A stretch of 64,000 bases of DNA from Pseudarthrobacter sp. NIBRBAC000502772 (GCF_006517235.1 NZ_CP041188.1:2170001-2234000), one strand, 5' to 3'; positions 45,436 to 55,170 are shown, counted from the first letter of the stretch. Notes: generated by a model from the letters alone, not told the origin. Program-made: numbers and translations.

Positions 45436-46125
45436 TTGTTCTATTGGCGGGCCGAAGTGTCTGCTGGCGTGAGTGTGGCGTTCACAGACACCCAGGCCGG
45501 CAATCTTGCCCTGCACGTCGGGGACAACGCCGCTGATGTTCTCCAGCGCCGGGAGGCGCTGGAGAACGCTGCCGGCCTAACCCGTGGTTCCCTCCGGTTC
45601 ATGGAGCAGGTCCACGGCACTGCGGTGGAAATGATGGAGCCGGCCACGCCAGCGCCGACCGCCGATGCCATGGTGTCGCGGGGGCTGCCGCTTGCGGTGA
45701 TGGTGGCCGACTGCATCCCGGCGGTACTCGTAGGGGAAGGACCAGACGGTCCGGTCCTGGCCGCCGTGCACGCCGGCCGCCCGGGGATAGAAAACGGTAT
45801 TCTCCCGGCGGCAGTGGAGCGGATGCGCTCAGCCGGGGCCACCGCCATCCGTGCCTGGCTGGGCCCGTCAATCTGCGGGCGTTGCTATGAGGTGCCCGCC
45901 GAACTGCGCGCCCAAGTAGCTGCCCAGGTGCCGGCGACATGGGCTGCCACGTCCTGGGGCACGCCCGCACTGGATCTCCCAGCAGGGGCGAAGAGCCAAC
46001 TTGAAGCTGCCGGTGTCGTCATCGAATATGCGGGTCCGTGCACGCTTGAAAACGAACAGCTTTTCTCTTACCGCAGGTCCAACACCACAGGGCGCTTCGC
46101 GGGACTGGTGTGGTCGCATGAATGA
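45436..46125 (+). CDS. pgeF: PgeF/YfiH family multicopper-like protein (peptidoglycan editing factor)
   Basis: 229 residues of the DUF152 family. Metal-binding motifs visible: MEQVHGTAV, VMVADCIP and AVHAGRPG, plus CGRCYEVP. E. coli YfiH removes mis-incorporated L-Ser from UDP-MurNAc-dipeptide; other members act as purine nucleoside phosphorylases or laccases, so substrate is uncertain. TTG start at 45436 gives the family N-terminus FYWRAEV and sits eight bases after ftsZ. Overlaps yggS by eight bases. Confidence 0.87.
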   Translation: MFYWRAEVSAGVSVAFTDTQAGNLALHVGDNAADVLQRREALENAAGLTRGSLRFMEQVHGTAVEMMEPATPAPTADAMVSRGLPLAVMVADCIPAVLVGEGPDGPVLAAVHAGRPGIENGILPAAVERMRSAGATAIRAWLGPSICGRCYEVPAELRAQVAAQVPATWAATSWGTPALDLPAGAKSQLEAAGVVIEYAGPCTLENEQLFSYRRSNTTGRFAGLVWSHE

Positions 46126-46858
46126 GGGCACTGTGGAGGACAACGCCGGACGGATGGCTGATCTGGCGGAGCGCCTCGCCGCCGTGCAGCGTCGTATTGA
46201 TGCGGCCGTCCAGGATGCAGGCCGGGCGGGGGAAGTGCCCACGCTGATTGTGGTCACCAAGTTCCATCCGGCCGCCGACATCAGGCGCCTGGCTGCCCTT
46301 GGCGTCCGTGACGTCGGCGAGAACCGGGATCAGGAAGCCTCCTCGAAGGCGGCCGAACTGGCGGGCCTCGGACTTAACTGGCACTTCGTCGGGCAGCTGC
46401 AGAGCAAAAAAGCGAAATCCGTGGTGAAGTATGCCCATGCGCTCCATTCAGTGGACCGGCTGGCCCTGGTTGATGGCCTCGAGCGTGCCATCGCCGCGGA
46501 ACAGGACCGGACGGGCCGGGGGGCCCTGGACTGTTTCATCCAGGTCAGCCTCGACGACGACGCCGGCGCGCATCGCGGAGGCGTGGCCGCGGCGGAGGTA
46601 CCACTCCTGGCCGAGCGGCTGGCGGCTGCGGCAGGACTGGAACTGGCGGGCGTTATGGCTGTCGCCCCGTTGGGCACCAGTCCTGAGGCGGCGTTTGAAA
46701 AGCTGGCAGCCATCTCGGCGGCCTTGGTAGCGGAGTATCCCGGTGCAACCGCCATCTCGGCGGGCATGAGCCAGGACCTGGAAGCGGCCATCCGTTTCGG
46801 TGCGACACACCTGCGAATCGGTTCCGATATTCTCGGATCGCGTCCTGACGTGGGGTAG
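46118..46858 (+). CDS. yggS: YggS-family pyridoxal phosphate homeostasis protein
   Basis: 246 residues of the alanine-racemase-like barrel. The PLP Lys lies in LIVVTKFHP; GENRDQEASSK, WHFVGQLQSKK and SAGMSQDLEAAI are family blocks. These proteins buffer PLP and influence amino-acid pools rather than catalyse a known reaction. The ATG at 46118 overlaps pgeF; the frame is open further upstream but without site. The gene commonly lies beside sepF in Gram-positive bacteria, as here. Confidence 0.93.
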   Translation: MNEGTVEDNAGRMADLAERLAAVQRRIDAAVQDAGRAGEVPTLIVVTKFHPAADIRRLAALGVRDVGENRDQEASSKAAELAGLGLNWHFVGQLQSKKAKSVVKYAHALHSVDRLALVDGLERAIAAEQDRTGRGALDCFIQVSLDDDAGAHRGGVAAAEVPLLAERLAAAAGLELAGVMAVAPLGTSPEAAFEKLAAISAALVAEYPGATAISAGMSQDLEAAIRFGATHLRIGSDILGSRPDVG

Positions 46859-46946
46859 CGTCGAACCCATAGGAAGTGAATGGCGGGGGATTCAAGGCTG
46901 TCAAGTCATTGGGCGGCCCGCCTACGGACACGATTAGGAGTCGACC

Positions 46947-47477
46947 ATGGCCGGCGCTCTGCGCAAGACAATGATCTATCTTGGGCTCGCCGATGGCGAT
47001 GAACACTACGAGTCCGAGCACACCACAACACGTAAGGACGAGGACGATTCGATGGAAGTTGACCGCGAGGAACGCCGTGCACCGGCAACCGTCCGCGACG
47101 TCAGCCGAGAGTCATCACACGCCCCCGAAGAGGAATACCGCGCACCAGTGACCCCCATCAAGCGTGCGGCCTCAAGCCGCGAAGAACCGTCCGGGCTTCG
47201 GCAGATCACCACGATCCACCCGCGGTCCTACAATGACGCCAAGCTCATCGGTGAGAGTTTCCGGGACGGCATCCCCGTCATCATGAACGTCACCGACATG
47301 GGCGAAGCGGACGCCAAGCGTCTCGTGGACTTCTCGGCCGGCCTGGTTTTTGGTCTCCGGGGCAGCATCGAACGCGTCACCAACAAGGTTTTCCTGCTGT
47401 CACCGTCGTACATTGAGGTCATTGGCGATGACAAGAAGGTCAGCGAGACGCAGGCCAGCTTCTTCAATCAAAGTTAG
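46947..47477 (+). CDS. sepF: Cell division protein SepF
   Basis: 176 residues. An N-terminal amphipathic membrane anchor ([14 protein letters not shown]) precedes an acidic, variable linker and the C-terminal SepF domain ([44 protein letters not shown]). It dimerises, binds the FtsZ C-terminal peptide and tethers the Z-ring to the membrane in bacteria without FtsA. GGAG six bases before the ATG. Confidence 0.95.
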   Translation: MAGALRKTMIYLGLADGDEHYESEHTTTRKDEDDSMEVDREERRAPATVRDVSRESSHAPEEEYRAPVTPIKRAASSREEPSGLRQITTIHPRSYNDAKLIGESFRDGIPVIMNVTDMGEADAKRLVDFSAGLVFGLRGSIERVTNKVFLLSPSYIEVIGDDKKVSETQASFFNQS

Positions 47478-47493
47478 CCCTGAGCTTATTCCG

Positions 47494-47523
47494 GATGCCA
47501 GACAGGTACACCTGTCTGGCATC
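47494..47523. repeat. Perfect 14-bp inverted repeat between sepF and yggT
   Basis: Arms 47494-47507 and 47510-47523 are exact complements (GATGCCAGACAGGT and its complement) around AC. No T-run follows. As RNA it would form a very stable hairpin; as DNA it is a near-perfect palindrome that could bind a dimeric regulator. Confidence 0.8.
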
Positions 47524-47597
47524 TGTGCTGAAATAGACAAGAAACATTGGCAGGGCACCGCGGTATCCGGAATGGACATGGAGATATGAGTTAAGTC

Positions 47598-47885
47598 ATG
47601 GGAATTGTTTTCGGACTTGTCTATATCGCCCTTTTGCTGTTCTTCGTGGCGCTGATCATCCGGCTGGTCTTTGACTGGGTCCAGATGTTTGCCAGGGAAT
47701 GGCGTCCGCGTGGTGTCGCCCTCGTGGTGGCCCACACGGTGTACTCGATCACCGATCCGCCCCTCAAGGGGCTCCGGAGGCTGATCCCGCCGTTGAGGCT
47801 CGGCGGGGTGACTTTGGACCTCGGGTTTCTGGTCCTGTTCATCGCCGTCAGCATCGCGATGGCGGTCACCAGGGGTTTCGCGTAA
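47598..47885 (+). CDS. YggT family membrane protein
   Basis: 95 residues with two hydrophobic segments (GIVFGLVYIALLLFFVALII and the C-terminal LGFLVLFIAVSIAM) around the conserved YGGT centre (TDPPLKGLRRLIPP). In E. coli and plastids YggT-family proteins affect osmotic tolerance or nucleoid/thylakoid organisation; here its place between sepF and divIVA argues for a division-associated role. ATG with GGAG farther upstream. Confidence 0.9.
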   Translation: MGIVFGLVYIALLLFFVALIIRLVFDWVQMFAREWRPRGVALVVAHTVYSITDPPLKGLRRLIPPLRLGGVTLDLGFLVLFIAVSIAMAVTRGFA

Positions 47886-47961
47886 TCTTCGACAAGACCT
47901 AGCGGCGCAGGCGAAGTTCCTGGAATGGGAACTCCCTCTGAGCCGCGAAGAAATCTCCGGT

Positions 47962-48002
47962 TTGACACCCAGTGTTGAATTAGAGGAACCAGACAATATT
48001 TA
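47962..48002 (+). promoter_or_regulatory. Predicted divIVA promoter
   Basis: Best match is TTGAAT (47975-47980), 16-base spacer, TATTTA (47997-48002); an additional TTGACA begins at 47962. The 177-base gap before divIVA is AT-rich compared with its surroundings. Confidence 0.45.
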
Positions 48003-48062
48003 GGTACCGTAGTTTTGACGGCCGGAAGGCCTACTGACTAACTAGACCAATGAGGTGACCAG

Positions 48063-48758
48063 ATGGCTTTGACGCCAGAAGACGTTGTCAACAAGCGCTT
48101 TCAGCCGACCAAGTTCCGCGAAGGCTACGACCAGGATGAAGTTGATGACTTCCTGGACGAGATCGTTGTGGAACTCAGGCGCCTGAACCAGGAGAACGAC
48201 GAGCTCCGCAAGAAGCTTGCAGAATCAGGTTCCGGTGTGCCGGCCAGCTCCGCTGCGTCCGCCCCGGTGGTCGAGAAGGTTCCCGCACCCGTCAAGGCTG
48301 ACAAGGTTGAGTCCCCGGCGAAGGCCGAGGTCGAGGCGAAAGCTCCCGACGCCGCCAAGAAGAAGGAAGCCGAGCCGGTAGCACCTGTTGCGGCCGTCCC
48401 GGCTGCTGCGCCCACCGCAGCCAACGGAAGCACGGTTTCGGCCGAGTCCGCTGCCGGACTGCTCGCCATGGCGCAGCAGATGCACGACCGTCACGTCGCC
48501 GACGGTCAGTCCCAGAAGGACAAGATCATCGCAGAGGCCCAGATCGAGGCCAGCAGCCTGGTCAACGATGCCCAGGAGAAGTCCCGGAAGATCCTCGGCG
48601 CCCTCGAGCAGCAGCGCTCCGTCCTGGAACGCAAGGTAGAGCAACTCCGCGGCTTCGAACGCGACTACCGCTCACGCCTGAAGGCCTACATTGAAGGCCA
48701 GCTGCGCGACCTTGACGCCCGCGGTTCCGTGGCGGCACCTGAGGTTGAAGCGAACTAG
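48063..48758 (+). CDS. divIVA: Polar growth/septum protein DivIVA (Wag31)
   Basis: 231 residues. The N-terminal membrane-curvature domain is clear (TPEDVVNKRFQPTKFREGYDQDEVDDFLDE), then a first coiled coil, an Ala/Pro/Lys-rich linker and a second coiled coil (residues about 135-225). It localises to negatively curved membrane at septa and poles and directs wall synthesis. GAGGTG five bases before the ATG. Linker Thr/Ser residues may be kinase targets as for mycobacterial Wag31, but no specific site is obvious. Confidence 0.95.
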   Translation: MALTPEDVVNKRFQPTKFREGYDQDEVDDFLDEIVVELRRLNQENDELRKKLAESGSGVPASSAASAPVVEKVPAPVKADKVESPAKAEVEAKAPDAAKKKEAEPVAPVAAVPAAAPTAANGSTVSAESAAGLLAMAQQMHDRHVADGQSQKDKIIAEAQIEASSLVNDAQEKSRKILGALEQQRSVLERKVEQLRGFERDYRSRLKAYIEGQLRDLDARGSVAAPEVEAN

Positions 48759-48780
48759 TTCGTCAAGCACGTATTCTGAG

Positions 48781-48817
48781 AACCGGTGGCTGAGGATTCC
48801 TCGGCCGCCGGTTTTTG
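48781..48817 (+). terminator. Terminator at the end of the division cluster
   Basis: AACCGGTGGC pairs with GCCGCCGGTT (one G-T pair), inner stem GAGG/CCTC, followed by TTTTT. It separates divIVA from lspA. Confidence 0.85.
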
Positions 48818-48851
48818 GGATTTAACATCGGTTTTACAAAATGAAAGCACC

Positions 48852-49442
48852 ATGACTGACCACCTCGCCGCTGACGCCGCAAACCCTTCTCATTCATCGG
48901 CCCGCCCCCGGCGGGCACTCCTGCTCTCGCTCTTTGCCGGTTTTGCGGTCTTTGCGTACGTCCTGGACCAGCTGACAAAACTCTGGGTGACGTCCACGAT
49001 GGTGGAGGGTGAACGCATCCCGGTGCTTCCGCCGCTCCTGCACTGGTACTTCATCCGCAATTCCGGCGCCGCATTTTCGATCGGGGAAAATGTCACGTGG
49101 GTGTTCTCCATCATCATGGCCGGCGTCTCCATCGCCATCCTGTTCCAGGTGCGCAAGCTGGGTTCGGCCTGGTGGTCGCTGGCACTGGGTCTGCTCCTGG
49201 GCGGGGCCCTGGGCAACCTGACGGACAGGCTCTTCCGAGAGCCCTCGTTCGGCATGGGGCACGTGGTGGATTTCATCCAGCTGCCCAATTTTGCGATCTT
49301 CAACATCGCCGACTCCGCGGTGGTCTCAGCGGTGGCCATCATCTGCATCCTCACGCTTAAGGGGATCGCCCTTGACGGTTCACGCCACGTCGCGGCGCCA
49401 CGGGGAGAGGCAGCACAGCCGAAGGACACGGACGGTGTCTGA
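48852..49442 (+). CDS. lspA: Lipoprotein signal peptidase (SPase II)
   Basis: 196 residues, four transmembrane helices. Family blocks: [16 protein letters not shown], the catalytic Asp in GNLTDRLF and the second Asp in FNIADSAV. It removes signal peptides from prolipoproteins such as the one encoded at 26224-26751. An earlier in-frame GTG at 48786 lies inside the divIVA terminator, so ATG 48852 is taken. The stop overlaps rluD by eight bases. Confidence 0.94.
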   Translation: MTDHLAADAANPSHSSARPRRALLLSLFAGFAVFAYVLDQLTKLWVTSTMVEGERIPVLPPLLHWYFIRNSGAAFSIGENVTWVFSIIMAGVSIAILFQVRKLGSAWWSLALGLLLGGALGNLTDRLFREPSFGMGHVVDFIQLPNFAIFNIADSAVVSAVAIICILTLKGIALDGSRHVAAPRGEAAQPKDTDGV

Positions 49443-50361
49443 GCGTGTGGTGGTCGCCGACGAATTCGGCGGAACGCGGGCGGACGCAGGGCTCGCCAAG
49501 CTGATGGGGATTTCCCGGTCAATGGCCGCGACCCTCATTGCTGAAGGCAACGTGGTGAGCCGCGGCAAGAAACTCGGAAAGTCCGCGCGGTTGGTTGCCG
49601 GCGATGTCCTGGAAGTGACGGTGCCTGAACGACGGGACCCGCTCGAAGTGGTGGAGGAAGTTGTGGAAGGCCTGAAAATCCTGTTGGACGACGACGAATT
49701 TGTCGTTGTGGACAAGCCGGTGGGCGTTGCCGCGCATCCGTCGCCCGGCTGGGTAGGGCCCACGGTAGTCGGCGGTCTCGCCGGAGCCGGCTTCCGGATC
49801 TCGACGTCGGGTTCCCCCGAACGGGTGGGGATCGTGCACCGGCTTGACGTCGGCACGTCCGGGGTGATGGTGGTGGCCAAAACGGAGCGCGCCTATACGG
49901 CCCTGAAGCGGGCCTTCAAGGAGCGCACCGTGGAGAAGGTGTACCACGCGGTGGTCCAGGGGCTCCCGGATCCGCTGGAGGGCACCATCGACGCACCAAT
50001 CGGTCGCCACCCCGGACACGACTGGCGTTTTGCCGTGATCGAAGACGGCCGGCCGTCGATCACGCACTATGAGGTCCTGGAGGCTTTTGGCAAGGCCACG
50101 CTGGTGGAGGTGCACCTTGAGACCGGGCGTACACACCAGATCCGTGTCCATTTCTCAGCGTTGCGGCACCCATGCGCCGGAGATCTTACCTACGGGGCGG
50201 ATCCTCGGCTCGCCGCCACACTGGGCCTGACCCGGCAATGGCTCCATGCCCGGCAGCTCGGCTTCGACCACCCGGTAACGGGGGAGCGCGTGACCGTGAC
50301 CAGCGAATACCCGCAGGACCTGGCCTTTGCCCTCGAAGTCCTGGAGTCCGGGGAGGCCTAG
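49435..50361 (+). CDS. rluD: 23S rRNA pseudouridine synthase, RluD type
   Basis: 308 residues. An N-terminal S4 RNA-binding domain ([21 protein letters not shown]), catalytic HRLDVGTSG with the Asp nucleophile, [11 protein letters not shown] and [12 protein letters not shown]. It converts uridines in 23S rRNA to pseudouridine. GTG 49435 is the start consistent with the S4 domain and coupling to lspA; the longer frame inside lspA is not used. lspA-rluD adjacency is common. Confidence 0.93.
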   Translation: MSERVVVADEFGGTRADAGLAKLMGISRSMAATLIAEGNVVSRGKKLGKSARLVAGDVLEVTVPERRDPLEVVEEVVEGLKILLDDDEFVVVDKPVGVAAHPSPGWVGPTVVGGLAGAGFRISTSGSPERVGIVHRLDVGTSGVMVVAKTERAYTALKRAFKERTVEKVYHAVVQGLPDPLEGTIDAPIGRHPGHDWRFAVIEDGRPSITHYEVLEAFGKATLVEVHLETGRTHQIRVHFSALRHPCAGDLTYGADPRLAATLGLTRQWLHARQLGFDHPVTGERVTVTSEYPQDLAFALEVLESGEA

Positions 50362-50399
50362 CGGCTGGGTCGCTGGGCCCTTGGCGGTCCGCCAGCGCT

Positions 50400-50405
50400 T
50401 AGAAT
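50400..50405 (+). promoter_or_regulatory. -10 element TAGAAT, probable leaderless dnaE mRNA
   Basis: TAGAAT, six bases, GTG at 50412; no ribosome-binding sequence. Confidence 0.5.
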
Positions 50406-50411
50406 GGTGCG

Positions 50412-53400
50412 GTGACTTCCAGCAATGCCTCGTTCGTCCATCTCCACAACCACACCGAATACTCCATGTTGGATGGCGCAGCCCGCCTGGGTGAGCTCTT
50501 CAACGAGACTGAACGCCTCGGGATGCCGGCTCTGGCCACCACCGATCACGGGTACCTTTTCGGGGCTTTCGACTTCTGGAAGCGCGCGACGGACCAGGGG
50601 ATCAAGCCGATTATCGGCGTCGAAGCCTACGTCACCCCCGGCACCGCACGGACGGACAAAAGCCGTGTCCGCTGGGGCGAGGAACACCAGCGCAAGGACG
50701 ACATCTCCGGCGGTGGCTCCTACACCCACATGACGCTGCTGAGCTATAACAACGTCGGCATGCGCAACCTCTTCCGGGCCTCGTCCATTGGCTCGCTGGA
50801 CGCAGTCTTCGGCAAGTGGCCACGTTTGGACCGTGAGCTCCTGAACACATACTCCGAAGGCCTGATCGCCACTACTGGCTGCCCTTCGGGGGAGGTCCAG
50901 ACCCGGCTGCGGCTGGGCCAGTACCGCGAGGCCATGGAAGCCGCCTCGGAATTCCGGGACATATTCGGTGCGGAGAACTATTTCTGCGAACTGATGGACC
51001 ACGGCCTGGACATCGAACGCCGGGTCACAGGGGACCTGCTGCGGCTGGCCAAGGACCTCAACCTGCCGCTGGTGGCCACCAACGACCTGCACTACACGCA
51101 CGAACACGATGCCAAGGCTCACGAGGCCCTGCTTGCCATCCAGTCGGGTTCCACGCTGCTGGAGCCATCGTATGACAACGGCGGTTCCCGCTTCGCGTTC
51201 TCCGGCAGCGGCTACTACCTCAAATCCCCGCAGGAGATGCGGGAGCTGTTCAGGGACCACCCGGATGCGTGCGACAACACCCTGCTGATCGCCGAGCGCT
51301 GCGATGTCTCGTTCAACACCGGTGCTAATTACATGCCGCGGTTCCCGTGCCCGCCGGGCGAGGACGAGACATCCTGGCTGGTCAAGGAAGTTGCCACCGG
51401 ACTGGAATACCGGTACCCGGGCGGTGTCCCGGACAAAGTCCGCACCCAGGCGGACTACGAGCTCGAAGTCATCACCTCCATGGGGTTCCCGGGTTACTTC
51501 CTGGTGGTGGCCGACTTCATCAACTGGGCGAAGAAAAACGGCATCCGCGTCGGTCCGGGCCGTGGCTCCGGAGCCGGCTCCATGGTGGCGTACGCCATGC
51601 GCATCACGGACCTGGATCCGCTCCTGCACGGGCTGATCTTTGAACGCTTCCTCAACCCGGACCGTGTGTCCATGCCTGACTTCGACGTTGACTTCGATGA
51701 CCGTCGGCGGTCCGAGGTCATCGACTATGTGACCCGGAAATACGGCGACGAGCGCGTGGCCATGATTGTCACATACGGCACCATCAAGACCAAGCAGGCA
51801 CTGAAGGACTCCTCCCGTGTGCTGGGTTACCCGTTCAGTATGGGCGAGCAGCTGACCAAGGCGCTCCCGCCGGCCGTGATGGCCAAGGACATCCCGCTCG
51901 CCGACATCCAAAACAAGGACTCAAAGCGCTACAGCGAGGCCGGTGACTTCCGCCAGCTGATCGCAACTGATCCCGAGGCCGCCAAGGTCTTCGAGACGGC
52001 TCTCGGCATTGAGGGGCTGAAGCGCCAATGGGGCGTGCACGCTGCCGGCGTCATTATGTCCTCGGACCCCATCATCGATGTCATCCCGGTCATGCGGCGC
52101 ATCCAGGACGGCCAGGTGATCACGCAGTTCGACTACCCCACCTGCGAGGGCCTGGGCCTGATCAAGATGGACTTCCTCGGCCTGCGGAACCTGACGATCA
52201 TTTCCGACGCCCTGGAGAACATCAAGCTCAACCGCGGCCTGGACCTGGACCTGGACAGCCTGGCCCTGGATGACGTGGCCTCCTATGAACTGCTGGCCCG
52301 TGGCGACACCCTGGGCGTGTTCCAGCTGGATGGCGGCCCCATGCGCTCCCTGCTGAAGCTGATGAAGCCTGACAACTTCGAAGACATCTCCGCCGTGCTT
52401 GCGCTCTACCGGCCCGGTCCCATGGGCGCCAACGCGCACACCGACTACGCGCTGCGCAAAAACGGGATCCAGGAAGTCATCCCGATCCACCCCGAACTCA
52501 AGGAACCCCTTGCTGAAATCCTCGGCGGAACCTACGGCCTGATCGTCTATCAGGAGCAGGTGATGGCCGTAGCCCAGAAGCTCGCTGGCTATTCCCTCGG
52601 GCAGGCAGACATCCTGCGGCGCGCCATGGGCAAAAAGAAGAAATCCGAGCTGGACAAGCAGTTCGCCGGATTCTCCCAGGGCATGCAGGACAACGGCTAT
52701 TCCATGGCCGCCGTCAAGACCCTGTGGGACATCCTGCTGCCGTTCTCCGACTACGCCTTCAACAAGGCCCACTCCGCCGCCTATGGCGTGATCTCCTACT
52801 GGACCGCCTACCTGAAGGCGCACTTTGCGCCGGAATACATGGCTGCCCTGCTGACGTCGGTCGGTGACGACAAGGACAAATCGGCAATCTACCTCAACGA
52901 ATGCCGGCGCATGGGGATTACCGTGCTGCCGCCGGATGTGAACGAATCCGCGCTGAACTTCACCCCGGTAGGCACCGACATCCGCTTCGGCATGGGCGCC
53001 ATCCGCAACGTAGGGGTCAACGCCGTCGAAGCGATGGTGGCCGCGCGCGAAAAGGAAGGCGCCTATACGTCCTTCAAGGACTACCTCATGAAGGTCCCCG
53101 CCGTGGTCTGCAACAAGCGGACCATTGAATCCCTGATCAAGGCCGGAGCCTTCGATTCCCTCAACCACCACCGGCGTGCGCTGGCGATGATCCATGAAGA
53201 GGCCATCGACTCCGTCATCACCCTCAAACGAAACGAAGCGATCGGCCAGTTCGATCTCTTCGCCGGTTTCGAGGAGGCCGAATCCGAAGCGTCGCTGAGC
53301 ATCGAGATCCCTGACCTGCCGGAATGGGAGAAGAAGGACAAGCTCTCCTTTGAGCGGGACATGCTCGGCCTGTATGTGTCGGACCACCCGCTGCAGGGCC

Positions 53401-53969
53401 TGGAAGGACTCCTCAGCCAGCACGCGGACCAGTCCATCACCTCGATCATCGGCGAAGACGGGCCGCACGACGGCGCCATCATTACGATCTCCGGCATGAT
53501 CACCTCACTTAGCCGCAGGATCGCCAAGGCGAGTGGCAACGCCTATGCCCGTGCCGAGATCGAAGACCTCGGCGGTTCGATGGAGGTGATGTTCTTCGGC
53601 CAGGTCTACGGCCCTATCGCCTCGGTCCTTGCCGAGGACCTGATCGTGGTGGTCAAGGGTCGCCTGCAGCGACGGGACGACGGTGCCGTGACGCTGAACT
53701 GCATGGAACTGTCCGTTCCGGACCTCAGTGAAGGGACCAACGGCCCCGTGCTGATTTCGATGCCCACCCACAAGGCAACCGAAGCTGTTGTCACCGAACT
53801 GGGCGATGTGCTTCGGAACCACCGGGGGAACTCTGAAGTCCGGCTGCACCTGCAGGGGGACGCCCGGACGGAAGTCATGGGCCTCCCCGTCCATCTCAGG
53901 GTCAACCCCAGTCCGTCATTGTTCGGTGACCTGAAGGTGCTCCTGGGCCCAACCTGCCTGGATAACTAG
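50412..53969 (+). CDS. dnaE: DNA polymerase III alpha subunit (DnaE1)
   Basis: 1185 residues. PHP domain at the start (HLHNHTEYSMLDG), polymerase palm with the catalytic Asp residues in PDFDVDFDDRR, GPGRGSGAGSMVAYA, ALYRPGPMGAN, NKAHSAAYGVISYWTAYLK, tandem helix-hairpin-helix and a C-terminal OB fold (ITISGMITSL). This is the replicative polymerase; the intact PHP region fits the proofreading DnaE1 of actinobacteria. It stands 50 bases after rluD with its own -10 hexamer. Convergent with the flavin reductase gene, only ten bases apart. Confidence 0.97.
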   Translation: MTSSNASFVHLHNHTEYSMLDGAARLGELFNETERLGMPALATTDHGYLFGAFDFWKRATDQGIKPIIGVEAYVTPGTARTDKSRVRWGEEHQRKDDISGGGSYTHMTLLSYNNVGMRNLFRASSIGSLDAVFGKWPRLDRELLNTYSEGLIATTGCPSGEVQTRLRLGQYREAMEAASEFRDIFGAENYFCELMDHGLDIERRVTGDLLRLAKDLNLPLVATNDLHYTHEHDAKAHEALLAIQSGSTLLEPSYDNGGSRFAFSGSGYYLKSPQEMRELFRDHPDACDNTLLIAERCDVSFNTGANYMPRFPCPPGEDETSWLVKEVATGLEYRYPGGVPDKVRTQADYELEVITSMGFPGYFLVVADFINWAKKNGIRVGPGRGSGAGSMVAYAMRITDLDPLLHGLIFERFLNPDRVSMPDFDVDFDDRRRSEVIDYVTRKYGDERVAMIVTYGTIKTKQALKDSSRVLGYPFSMGEQLTKALPPAVMAKDIPLADIQNKDSKRYSEAGDFRQLIATDPEAAKVFETALGIEGLKRQWGVHAAGVIMSSDPIIDVIPVMRRIQDGQVITQFDYPTCEGLGLIKMDFLGLRNLTIISDALENIKLNRGLDLDLDSLALDDVASYELLARGDTLGVFQLDGGPMRSLLKLMKPDNFEDISAVLALYRPGPMGANAHTDYALRKNGIQEVIPIHPELKEPLAEILGGTYGLIVYQEQVMAVAQKLAGYSLGQADILRRAMGKKKKSELDKQFAGFSQGMQDNGYSMAAVKTLWDILLPFSDYAFNKAHSAAYGVISYWTAYLKAHFAPEYMAALLTSVGDDKDKSAIYLNECRRMGITVLPPDVNESALNFTPVGTDIRFGMGAIRNVGVNAVEAMVAAREKEGAYTSFKDYLMKVPAVVCNKRTIESLIKAGAFDSLNHHRRALAMIHEEAIDSVITLKRNEAIGQFDLFAGFEEAESEASLSIEIPDLPEWEKKDKLSFERDMLGLYVSDHPLQGLEGLLSQHADQSITSIIGEDGPHDGAIITISGMITSLSRRIAKASGNAYARAEIEDLGGSMEVMFFGQVYGPIASVLAEDLIVVVKGRLQRRDDGAVTLNCMELSVPDLSEGTNGPVLISMPTHKATEAVVTELGDVLRNHRGNSEVRLHLQGDARTEVMGLPVHLRVNPSPSLFGDLKVLLGPTCLDN

Positions 53970-53979
53970 GACCCGATAG

Positions 53980-54477
53980 TTAGATCTCGTAGTCCAGCGG
54001 GACCGGCTGTCCATAGCCGCCGGCGTGGTACAGGAGCGGCGAACCGTCGTCGCCCACTTCGCCGTCCACAACTTCAACCACCACCACGGCATTGTTCTCG
54101 AAGGAGAGCCGCATCTGGATCTTGCCGATCAGCCAGCCCGCGACGTCTTTGAGGATCGGGACCTCGTGCGGGCCAAGTTCCCAGTGGTCCCCGCCGAACC
54201 TGTCCTTGGTGCGGGCGAAACGGTCCGCCAGCGCCTGGTTTTCCAGGCCCAGCATGTGGACGCCGAGGTAGGTGGCATTGGCCACGGCCGGCCAGGAACT
54301 TGAACTGCGGGCCATGTTGAAAGTGAACCGCGGCGGCTGTGCTGAAAGTGACGCCACGGACGTGGCGGTAAAGCCGTAGGGCTCGCCCTGGTAGTTCACG
54401 GTGATGATGGCGACCCCGGCAGCATGCCGCCGGAACATTTCCTTGAAGGTGCCCTCGAACGGCGTCTTGTCTGTCAT
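53980..54477 (-). CDS. Flavin reductase-like FMN-binding protein
   Basis: 165 residues of the flavin reductase (split-barrel) family. TFKEMFRRHAAGVAIITV and GFTATSVASLSAQPPRFTFNM form the FMN site, NATYLGVHML the core, and the end carries PLLYHAGGYGQP. Members are the small NAD(P)H:FMN/FAD reductase components of two-component monooxygenases. No monooxygenase gene is adjacent, so the partner is unknown. ATG 54477 is in the usual place; the frame extends upstream without support. Confidence 0.88.
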   Translation of the reverse strand: MTDKTPFEGTFKEMFRRHAAGVAIITVNYQGEPYGFTATSVASLSAQPPRFTFNMARSSSSWPAVANATYLGVHMLGLENQALADRFARTKDRFGGDHWELGPHEVPILKDVAGWLIGKIQMRLSFENNAVVVVEVVDGEVGDDGSPLLYHAGGYGQPVPLDYEI

Positions 54478-54623
54478 CTTGAGAATTGCTCCCTGAAAAG
54501 CAGGCTGGAATGGACTCTTCCTTAAGGGTATTAGTCCCCGTCGGAGAGGGAGCAATCGCTGGACCCGGCACGTCATCTGTCAAGACTGCCCACGTCGTTT
54601 GATCGGTCATGCCCGACCTTTGT

Positions 54624-54629
54624 TAAGGT
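54624..54629 (+). promoter_or_regulatory. -10-like TAAGGT close to a start codon
   Basis: TAAGGT, seven bases, ATG at 54637; predicts a leaderless or near-leaderless mRNA. Confidence 0.4.
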
Positions 54630-54636
54630 TTATTTC

Positions 54637-55170
54637 ATGAGACAACACATCAGCCGCCGGTCGTCCCGGCTGCCGTGGAAATGGTTTGCCGCTGCTGCTG
54701 CCGGTGGCGTTCCCGTCGGCCTGCTGTGGTGGCTGCTCGCGCCAGGGGGGATGAACCTGATCACGCGCAACCCCGCCCTGGCCGACGGGACCAATCCGGA
54801 GGTGTGGCTGCTCAGGGACCTCACCCTTGCGGGGCTTTGTGTGTTCGCAGGGTGCCTGGTGGCTGTCTTCCTGACCGATAAAGGCGGCCGCGATGCGCAG
54901 GCGGCCTTCCTCCTGGGACTGGCCGGCGGACTGGGCGGCGCCCTGATCGCGTGGCTGACCGGCGTCCTTGCGGGCCAGCTGTGGGGCGGCCCCGCAGATA
55001 CATCTGTCAATGCCAGCGTCGCGTTCTCGCTCCGGTCCCTGTCCGTGCTGATCCTGTGGCCAGCCGCGACTGCCACGTCCGTGTTTGTCCTGAGCCTGAT
55101 AAACCTGCTCAAGAGCGGGCCTGGGAGTGCGGGCACGCCGGTAGCCGAAGGCAACGCGCCCGGCGCGTAA
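54637..55170 (+). CDS. Membrane protein of unknown function upstream of hisD
   Basis: 177 residues, about four hydrophobic segments (WFAAAAAGGVPVGLLWWLL; LTLAGLCVFAGCLVAVF; the Gly/Ala-rich LGLAGGLGGALIAWL; VLILWPAATATSVFVL), which resembles the small DUF2567-type membrane proteins of actinobacteria, although I cannot confirm the family. No catalytic residues recognised. It ends nine bases before hisD, which nevertheless has its own start signal. Confidence 0.75.
   Translation: MRQHISRRSSRLPWKWFAAAAAGGVPVGLLWWLLAPGGMNLITRNPALADGTNPEVWLLRDLTLAGLCVFAGCLVAVFLTDKGGRDAQAAFLLGLAGGLGGALIAWLTGVLAGQLWGGPADTSVNASVAFSLRSLSVLILWPAATATSVFVLSLINLLKSGPGSAGTPVAEGNAPGA

Noticed and set aside
48786..48851. 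Upstream GTG extension of lspA
   Set aside because: The extension lies in the stem of the divIVA terminator; ATG 48852 gives the usual lspA N-terminus.
50358..51911. 517-codon open frame antisense to dnaE (and a similar one at 51921-53468)
   Set aside because: dnaE is unambiguous across this stretch; the antisense frames have no motifs.
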